Below, in pieces: positions 35,176-41,587 of a stretch of DNA of 41,587 nucleotides (position 1 is the stretch's first letter; each line of letters opens with the position of its first letter). Below the pieces are notes generated by a model. That model searched no databases. It saw only the letters and a list, made by a program, of their open reading frames with translations, and was not told where the DNA came from. The stretch spans positions 1-41,587 of the forward strand of contig JAOPVN010000108.1 in NCBI GenBank assembly GCA_025966175.1. Reading direction: 5' to 3'. Source of the DNA: Modestobacter sp. GTDB lineage: Bacteria; Actinomycetota; Actinomycetes; Mycobacteriales; Geodermatophilaceae. A program made the translations under genes and the position numbers.

Positions 35176-36822
35176 ATGAGCGTCTACGACGAGCGTCCGT
35201 GGCTGGCGCGCTACGGCGACCAGCCGGCCGACTACACGCTGGAGTACGACAGCGCCCTGGACATGTTCCGGGCCGGGGTGGCGCGGGATCCCTCCGCCGT
35301 CGCGCTGCAGTACTTCGACGGCACGGTCACCCGCCAGGAGCTCGACGAGCTCAGTGACGCGCGGGCCAGCGGGCTGCTGGCCAGCGGCTTCTCCGCCGGC
35401 GACCGGCTGGCGGTGTACCTGCAGAACGTCCCGCAGTTCGTCATCGCCATGGTCGCGGCCTGGAAGGCCGGCGGGGTGATGGTGTCGATCAACCCGATGA
35501 GCCGGGAGCGGGAGCTGTCCTACCTGCTCAAGGACTCCGGGGCGACGGTCCTGGTGGCGCTGGAGGCCCTCTACGACGAGATCGGCCGCACCGTCGTCCC
35601 GGACACCGACGTGCGGCTGGTGCTCACCACCAGCGAGCTGGAGTTCCAGACCCGGGCCGACGAACGGCTGTTCGCCGGGATGACCCGGCAGCGGCCCGAG
35701 GGCACGACCGACTTCAGCGAGTTCATCGCCCAGCACCGGGGCGAGGTCCCGCCGCCGGTCGCGCTCACGCCGGACGACGTCGCGTTCCTCACCTACACGT
35801 CCGGGACCACCGGGGTGCCCAAGGGCGCGATGAACACCCACCGCAACGTGGTCTTCACCGCCCAGGTCTACCGCGACTGGGTCCGGGCCGGACGGGGCGG
35901 CGCGATCTTCGGCATCGCCCCGCTGTTCCACATCACCGGGCTCATCGGGCACATCGCGGTGAGCATGCTGGCCCCCGCACCGCTGGTCCTCGCGTACCGC
36001 TTCGAGCCGCAGGTGGTGCTCGACGCACTGCTCGAGCACCGGCCCACGTTCACCATCGGGGCCATCACCGCGCTCAACGCACTGCTCAATGCACCGGGGT
36101 TCACCAAGGACCACTTCGCCTCGTTCACCTCGGTGTACTCCGGCGGCGCGGCCATCTCCCCGACCGCCGAGAAGGCCTTCCTGGCCGCCACCGGGAAGCA
36201 GGTGCACAACGCCTACGGCCTGACCGAGACCACCTCCCCGATGACCGTGACGCCGTTCGGCGCCCCGTCCCCGGTGGACCCGACGTCGGGCGCGCTGTCG
36301 GTCGGGGTGCCGGCGCCGAGCACGATCGTGCGCATCCAGGGCGAGGACGGCCAGGACCTGCCGCTGGGTGACGTCGGCGAGATCGTCGCCGACGGGCCGC
36401 AGGTCGTCGCCGGCTACTGGGGCAAGCCCGAGGAGACCGCGGCGAACCTGCCCGGCGGTGCGCTGAAGAGCGGTGACGTCGGGTTCATGAACCCCGAGGG
36501 CTGGGTCTTCATCGTCGACCGCAAGAAGGACATGATCAACGCCTCGGGGTACAAGGTGTGGCCCCGTGAGGTGGAGGACGTGCTGGCCGAGCACCCCGCG
36601 GTGCGCGAGTCGGCGGTCGTCGGCGTCCCGGACGAGAAGCGCGGGGAGACCGTCAAGGCGTTCGTGAGCCTCATGCCCGGTGCCTCGGTGACACCCGAGG
36701 AGCTCATCGCGCACTGCAAGCAGCGCATGGCGGCCTACAAGTACCCGCGCAGCGTCGTGCTGATGGACGAACTCCCCAAGACGGTGACCGGGAAGATCCT
36801 TCGCCGGCAACTGCGGGAGTGA
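35176..36822 (+). CDS. Class I adenylate-forming acyl-CoA ligase
   Basis: LTYTSGTTGVPKGAMNTHRN, NAYGLTETTSPMT, GYWGKPEETA, KDMINASGYKVWPREVE, PKTVTGKILRRQLRE. Confidence 0.94.
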   Translation: MSVYDERPWLARYGDQPADYTLEYDSALDMFRAGVARDPSAVALQYFDGTVTRQELDELSDARASGLLASGFSAGDRLAVYLQNVPQFVIAMVAAWKAGGVMVSINPMSRERELSYLLKDSGATVLVALEALYDEIGRTVVPDTDVRLVLTTSELEFQTRADERLFAGMTRQRPEGTTDFSEFIAQHRGEVPPPVALTPDDVAFLTYTSGTTGVPKGAMNTHRNVVFTAQVYRDWVRAGRGGAIFGIAPLFHITGLIGHIAVSMLAPAPLVLAYRFEPQVVLDALLEHRPTFTIGAITALNALLNAPGFTKDHFASFTSVYSGGAAISPTAEKAFLAATGKQVHNAYGLTETTSPMTVTPFGAPSPVDPTSGALSVGVPAPSTIVRIQGEDGQDLPLGDVGEIVADGPQVVAGYWGKPEETAANLPGGALKSGDVGFMNPEGWVFIVDRKKDMINASGYKVWPREVEDVLAEHPAVRESAVVGVPDEKRGETVKAFVSLMPGASVTPEELIAHCKQRMAAYKYPRSVVLMDELPKTVTGKILRRQLRE

Positions 36823-36872
36823 GCCCGGACATCTCACAGGCACCCCCGGTGTACGACGGGCAGCCCCCCATC

Positions 36873-36891
36873 TAAGGTGAGGCTGCCCTTC
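36873..36891. promoter_or_regulatory. Candidate IdeR/DtxR iron box TAAGGTGAGGCTGCCCTTC
   Basis: About 15/19 to TWAGGTWAGSCTWACCTWA; immediately upstream of efeU. Confidence 0.7.
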
Positions 36892-36907
36892 GTCGCCTGA
36901 TGCAGGG

Positions 36908-37837
36908 ATGTCCCTGCTCGTGTCCGGAGGTGCAGCCGTGGGTCAGGTGTTCGCCGCCAGTTACCTCATCGGTCTGCGTGAGGGCCTGGAGATGGTCCTC
37001 ATCGTCAGCGTTCTCGTCGCGTACCTGGTGAAGACCGGTCGCCGGCAGCACCTGCTGCCCGTCTGGGGCGGGGTCGGGGCGGCCGCCGGGCTCTCGATCG
37101 CCTTCGGCGGGGCGCTGAGCTACGTCTCCACCACGGTGCTGGGCGGGCCGGGCCAGGAGCTGTTCGACGCGATCACCTCGACCGTCGCGGTGGCCATGGT
37201 GACCTGGATGGTCTTCTGGATGCGGCGCACCGCCCGCAAGCTGTCCGGCGAGCTGCGTGGCCGGCTCGACGGCGCGATCGGCCTGGGGGTCGGCGCCGTC
37301 GTCGGGATCGCATTCCTGTCCGTGGCCCGCGAGGGTCTGGAGACGACGCTGCTCTTCTTCGCCTCCGCCCAGGGCGCGACCTCCGCGGCGCCACTGCTCG
37401 GCCTCGCCGCCGGCCTCGTGAGCTCCATCGTCCTGGGCGTCGGCCTCTACGCCGGGGCCATCCGGATCAACCTCTCCCGCTTCTTCATGGTCAGCGGCGC
37501 CCTGCTCGTGCTGGTCGCCGCCGGGATCTTCAAGTACGCGGTGCACGACTACCAGGAGGCCGGCGTCCTGCCCGGCGCCAGCACCTACGCCTTCGACGCC
37601 ACCGGCTGGCTGGACCCGACCAGCTGGTACGGCGCCCTCGCCTCCGGGCTGTTCAACATCACTCCCCGGCCGAGCGTGCTGGAGACGATCGCCTGGCTGG
37701 TCTACCTGGTCCCGGTGCTCGTGCTCTTCCTGCTCCCCGCGCGCAGCGCCCGCAAGACCCCGGCCGCCGGCAGCACGCCGCAGCCGGTCCCCAACGTCGT
37801 CTCGGAGAAGCCGCACCATGTCGAAGCCCGCGCGTGA
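36908..37837 (+). CDS. efeU: FTR1-family iron permease EfeU
   Basis: ASYLIGLREGLEMVLIVSVLVAYL and second REGLETTLLFF (REGLE motifs). Confidence 0.94.
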   Translation: MSLLVSGGAAVGQVFAASYLIGLREGLEMVLIVSVLVAYLVKTGRRQHLLPVWGGVGAAAGLSIAFGGALSYVSTTVLGGPGQELFDAITSTVAVAMVTWMVFWMRRTARKLSGELRGRLDGAIGLGVGAVVGIAFLSVAREGLETTLLFFASAQGATSAAPLLGLAAGLVSSIVLGVGLYAGAIRINLSRFFMVSGALLVLVAAGIFKYAVHDYQEAGVLPGASTYAFDATGWLDPTSWYGALASGLFNITPRPSVLETIAWLVYLVPVLVLFLLPARSARKTPAAGSTPQPVPNVVSEKPHHVEARA

Positions 37838-38963
37838 GCGCCTGTCCCTCGTCGGCCTCACCGGGCTGACCGCGCTGACCCTCGCTGCCTGCGGCGGCGG
37901 ATCGTCCTCCGGCGACGCGGGCACGGCCGGCGACGACATCGCGGTGGCGGCCGCCGACGACAGCTGCGAGGTCGCCAGCAGCGAGCTGCCGGCCGGCGTC
38001 CACCAGTTCACCGTGACCAACTCCGGCAGCAAGGTGACCGAGTTCTACGTCTACGCCGACGGCGACCGGGTCATGGGCGAGGTCGAGAACATCGCCCCCG
38101 GCGTCGCCCGGGAGCTGCGGGTCGAGCTGCCGGCCGGGAACTACGAGGCCACCTGCAAGCCCGGCATGATCGGCGACGGCATCCGGTCGGCCCTGACGGT
38201 GAGCGGCGAGGCGCCGACGCTGTCCGAGGACGAGACGCTCGCCCAGGCCGGCACCGACTACCAGCGCTACGTGCAGAGCCAGACCGGTGCGCTGGTCGAG
38301 CAGACCACGGCCTTCGTCAACGCCGTCAAGGCCGGTGACATCGAGGGCGCCAAGGCGCTGTTCCCGGTGGCCCGCACCTACTGGGAGCGGATCGAGCCGG
38401 TGGCCGAGAGCTTCGGCGACCTCGACCCGATCATCGACGGCCGCGAGGGCGACCAGGCCGAGGGGGAGGACTTCACCGGCTTCCACCGCATCGAGCAGGC
38501 GCTGTGGCAGACCGGCGACGTGTCGGACATGGGGCCCTACGCCGACCAGCTGCTCACCAACGTGCAGGAGATCGCCACCCGGTCCAACGACGTCCAGCTG
38601 AACGCGCTGCAGCTGGCCAACGGGGCGAAGGGCCTGCTCGACGAGATCGCCACCGGCAAGATCACCGGCGAGGAGGACCGTTACTCCCACACCGACCTGT
38701 GGGACTTCCAGGGCAACCTCGACGGCTCGCAGAACGCCGTCCAGTCGCTGCGGCCCTACCTGGAGAAGGCCGACCCGGCGCTGGTGGGTGAGATCGACGA
38801 CCGCTTCGCGGCGGCGCAGGCGGAGCTGGCGACGTACCGTCAGGGCGACGGTTTCGTCTTCTACGACCAGCTCACGGAGGACCAGTTGCGCGGCCTGAGT
38901 GACACCATCACCGCGCTGACCGCGTCGGTCAGCCAGGTGGCAGAGGTCGTTGCTCAGAAGTGA
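37818..38963 (+). CDS. efeO: Iron uptake lipoprotein EfeO (cupredoxin + imelysin/M75)
   Basis: Lipobox LTLAAC; VARTYWERIEPVAESF, DFTGFHRIEQALW, RYSHTDLWDFQGN. Confidence 0.94.
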   Translation: MSKPARERLSLVGLTGLTALTLAACGGGSSSGDAGTAGDDIAVAAADDSCEVASSELPAGVHQFTVTNSGSKVTEFYVYADGDRVMGEVENIAPGVARELRVELPAGNYEATCKPGMIGDGIRSALTVSGEAPTLSEDETLAQAGTDYQRYVQSQTGALVEQTTAFVNAVKAGDIEGAKALFPVARTYWERIEPVAESFGDLDPIIDGREGDQAEGEDFTGFHRIEQALWQTGDVSDMGPYADQLLTNVQEIATRSNDVQLNALQLANGAKGLLDEIATGKITGEEDRYSHTDLWDFQGNLDGSQNAVQSLRPYLEKADPALVGEIDDRFAAAQAELATYRQGDGFVFYDQLTEDQLRGLSDTITALTASVSQVAEVVAQK

Positions 38964-40270
38964 GTGACTCCGCCCGCCGCGAGCTGCGGCCGGCGGGGCT
39001 CTCGCGTCGCCGCTTCTTCGGACTCGCCGGCGCCGGCACCGCCGGCGTCATCGCCGCCGGTGCCGCCGGCGGTGTGATCGGTCGTGCCACCGCCGAGGAG
39101 CCGGCGACCTCGGCCGCCACCGCAGCGGCGGCAGCGACCGAGGCCGTCCCGTTCACCGGGGCGCACCAGGCCGGCATCGTCACCCCGGCGCAGGACCGGC
39201 TGCACTTCGTCGCCTTCGACGTCATCACCGACGACCGGGCGGAGCTGGTCGCGATGCTGCAGGCCTGGACGGCGGCCGCGCGGCGGATGACCGCCGGGCA
39301 GGACGCCGGCGAGGTCGGTGCGGTCGACGGCGGGCAGTACGCGGTGCCCGACGACACCGGTGAGGCCCTGGACCTGCCGGCCAGCGGCCTGACCCTGACC
39401 GTGGGCTTCGGTCCGACGCTGTTCACCACGGACGACGGCGTCGACCGCTTCGGTCTCGCCGCCCGCCGCCCCGCGCCGCTCACCGAGCTGCCGGCCTTCC
39501 GCGGCGACGCGATCGATCCGGCGATCAGCGGCGGTGACCTGTGCGTGCAGGCCTGCGCCAACGACCCGCAGGTCGCGGTGCACGCCATCCGGAACCTGGT
39601 GCGGCTGGGCGCCGGCGTGGTCAGCGTCCGCTGGTCGCAGCTGGGCTTCGGCCGGACGTCGTCCACCTCCAGCGGGCAGGCCACCCCGCGCAACCTGTTC
39701 GGGTTCAAGGACGGCACCGACAACCTCAAGGCGGAGAGCCCGAAGGCGCTGGACCAGTTCGTCTGGGTCACCGACGGCGACCCGGGGGCGGACTGGCTGG
39801 CGGGTGGCTCCTACGTCGTCACCCGGAAGATCCGGATGCGGATCGAGCCGTGGGACACCTCGACCCTGGCCGAGCAGGAGCAGACGATCGGCCGCACCAA
39901 GAAGGCCGGTGCCCCGCTCGGGCAGCGCGACGAGTTCGACCCGGTCGACTTCACCAAGCAGGTGGACGGCGACTTCGCCATCCCGCAGACCTCGCACGTC
40001 TTCCTCGCCCACCCGACCAACTCCGGAACGGCGATCCTGCGGCGCGGCTACAGCTTCGTCGACGGCTCGGACGGGCTGGGCCGGCTGGCCGCCGGGCTGT
40101 TCTTCATCGCCTACCAGCGCGATCCGGCGACCGGGTTCGTCCAGGTGCAGCAGAACCTGCGCACCGATGCGATGAACGAGTACATCCAGCACACGTCGTC
40201 GGCGGTCTTCGCCTGCCCGCCCGGCATCACCGGGGACGACGACTGGTGGGGTCGCGCGCTCTTCTCCTGA
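38960..40270 (+). CDS. efeB: Tat-exported Dyp-type heme peroxidase EfeB
   Basis: Tat motif SRRRFFG; NLFGFKDGTDN; RRGYSF. Confidence 0.95.
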   Translation: MSDSARRELRPAGLSRRRFFGLAGAGTAGVIAAGAAGGVIGRATAEEPATSAATAAAAATEAVPFTGAHQAGIVTPAQDRLHFVAFDVITDDRAELVAMLQAWTAAARRMTAGQDAGEVGAVDGGQYAVPDDTGEALDLPASGLTLTVGFGPTLFTTDDGVDRFGLAARRPAPLTELPAFRGDAIDPAISGGDLCVQACANDPQVAVHAIRNLVRLGAGVVSVRWSQLGFGRTSSTSSGQATPRNLFGFKDGTDNLKAESPKALDQFVWVTDGDPGADWLAGGSYVVTRKIRMRIEPWDTSTLAEQEQTIGRTKKAGAPLGQRDEFDPVDFTKQVDGDFAIPQTSHVFLAHPTNSGTAILRRGYSFVDGSDGLGRLAAGLFFIAYQRDPATGFVQVQQNLRTDAMNEYIQHTSSAVFACPPGITGDDDWWGRALFS

Positions 40271-40362
40271 GCCCCGGCCCAGGTGCTGACCCGAGCCGTC
40301 GGTGGAAGAGTGGCTGCCCGAGGGGTTGACGGGCCGCTGACGACCACTGCCGCGTCCTGGCC

Positions 40363-40829
40363 GTGATGGACGACTGGTGGGTTCGGCGGTGCCGCCGGTT
40401 CGCGCCAGCGCGCGTGGCTGCTGCCCGGCTGTTCCTCCAGCACTTCACCGAAACGAGCCGGCTCGTCGAACGTCCCGACGGTGGCCTCGTGGCCCTCCTT
40501 GTCGGGTTCCTGTCGGCATCGCAGCCGGGCACGGCCTACGTCCACTTCGTCGGCGTCGACCCGAGCGTGCGTCGCGTCGGACTGGGCGCCGGCCGGTACG
40601 CACGATTCTTCCAGCAGGCCCTCGAACGGGGCGCGAGTGCGGTGACGTGCGTGACGAGCCCGGGGAACACCAGGTCGGTGGCCTGCCACCCCGGCCTCGG
40701 CTTCCAGATCGCTCCGAGCCCGAACCTGCACGACGGTGTCCCGGTGCAGCTGCACCGGGACGGGCCCGGCAGCCCCGGGTCACCTTCACGCGCGCGCTCC
40801 CGGCGCCGACCTGGCAGGCGGCCAGCTGA
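40363..40829 (+). pseudogene. GNAT N-acetyltransferase with apparent C-terminal frameshift
   Basis: AYVHFVGVDPSVRRVGLGAGRYARFFQQALERGASAVTCVTSPGN; expected terminal RVTFTRAL continues in another frame after the C-run at 40773-40776. Confidence 0.75.
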
Positions 40830-41372
40830 TCCGAGCAGCTCGACGGGAGGGGGCGCCGACCGAGGTCGGCGCATCGGGCCGACGCGTCGCCGTCCGGCTC
40901 GTCGGGGCGGGAGTCAGAAAGAGGAAATATCTGTCCCGGAATTGCCCTGGCGGCGCCGAAAGGAGCAACATCCGTTTCGCAATGGGCGATCCCGGTCGTG
41001 GGCCAAAAGCGGATCAACTCCGTGAAGGAAATGTGCCGGGCGTGGCGGTGCCCGGTCATGGCAGGTGTACGTCGCCGGGCTGCGGAAGGCGTCACGGGGC
41101 ACCCGATCGGGCTGTCGAACATGAGGTAACCGCAGGTGGACGGCCGCGAGTCGGCCGGTGTCGGTGACCGTCCGACCATTGTCGACAAGAAGACGAATAC
41201 CTCTGCGGAGAGGGTCGGCAGTTCCGGTCCCATGAATTCTTTCGAAATCCCGCGAATGTGACTTCTTGATGCGGACTTCACCTCAAGGGTGGGGTGGGTG
41301 ATGTCGAGAACCAACCTGTCCGGGAAAGTGCCCTACCGCGCAAGAGGACGCATCAGAAGGGGGCGCGGAGGC

Positions 41373-41474
41373 ATGCGCGGACTGAGCGACATGCCATGTG
41401 CCGGCAGCCCCCTCCGGGTCGACGTGGACCTGATCGATGCAGTCGAGAAGCGCGACCGCGCAGTCAGCAACTGA
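41373..41474 (+). CDS. Possible small peptide MRGLSDMPCAGSPLRVDVDLIDAVEKRDRAVSN (33 aa)
   Basis: ATG preceded by GCGGAGGC; no family recognised. Confidence 0.25.
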   Translation: MRGLSDMPCAGSPLRVDVDLIDAVEKRDRAVSN

Positions 41475-41581
41475 TCCACCCCGGACCCCCAGACAGCACG
41501 CATCCGCCGGTGTCGCCGGCGGCTCTCGTCGTGCCTCAGTCACCCTTCGCCCACCTCGGGCACCTCAAAGGAGCACCACTC

Positions 41582-41587
41582 ATGGCC
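41582..41587 (+). CDS. Start of a CDS truncated by the window end (ATG GCC)
   Basis: AAAGGAG 9-10 nt upstream of ATG. Confidence 0.55.

Noticed and set aside
41289-41474. RiPP precursor-like small ORF
   Set aside because: No maturase or recognisable leader motif in the window; one Cys; too short to support

Overview
High-GC actinobacterial DNA from the origin-proximal part of the chromosome. Gene content suggests Geodermatophilaceae-like, but taxonomy is inference. The left half is the conserved cell-envelope signalling block: DUF3566 protein, tRNA-Ile(GAT), a DLW-39-type microprotein missing from the ORF track, tRNA-Ala(TGC), ppiA, rhomboid, PH-domain protein, thiolase, crgA, DUF881, trpG/pabA-type amidotransferase, pknB, pknA, pbpA, rodA, pstP, fhaB, fhaA and tRNA-Leu(CAG). 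The right half is more accessory: an N-terminal helical (HEPN-like motif) CBS protein, DUF1707, aldose epimerase, MOSC, an SDR/XRE cassette, S4 protein, EEP nuclease, CYTH-CHAD, an HTH protein of unknown function, pfkA/GntR, GAF, an EAL-DICT-LOV protein, MBL hydrolase, a beta-oxidation/cyclase/acyl-CoA ligase cluster, the efeUOB iron-uptake operon and a frameshifted GNAT. The most interesting signals are: (1) a ~1.5 kb SDR/XRE cassette with 21-bp terminal inverted repeats (20/21 identical), a flanking duplication of the host gene's 3' end, no transposase, and damaged cargo genes; (2) two identical parS-like palindromes GTTCCACGTGGAAC; (3) a putative blue-light c-di-GMP phosphodiesterase with the LOV domain at the C-terminus; (4) an inverted, ~10% diverged, mostly synonymous copy of the DUF3566 3' end at the left window edge; (5) several perfect operator-like palindromes; (6) a recurrent intergenic hairpin family at gene ends. 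No CRISPR array or recognisable transposase was seen. All calls are from reading the sequence; no database search was run.
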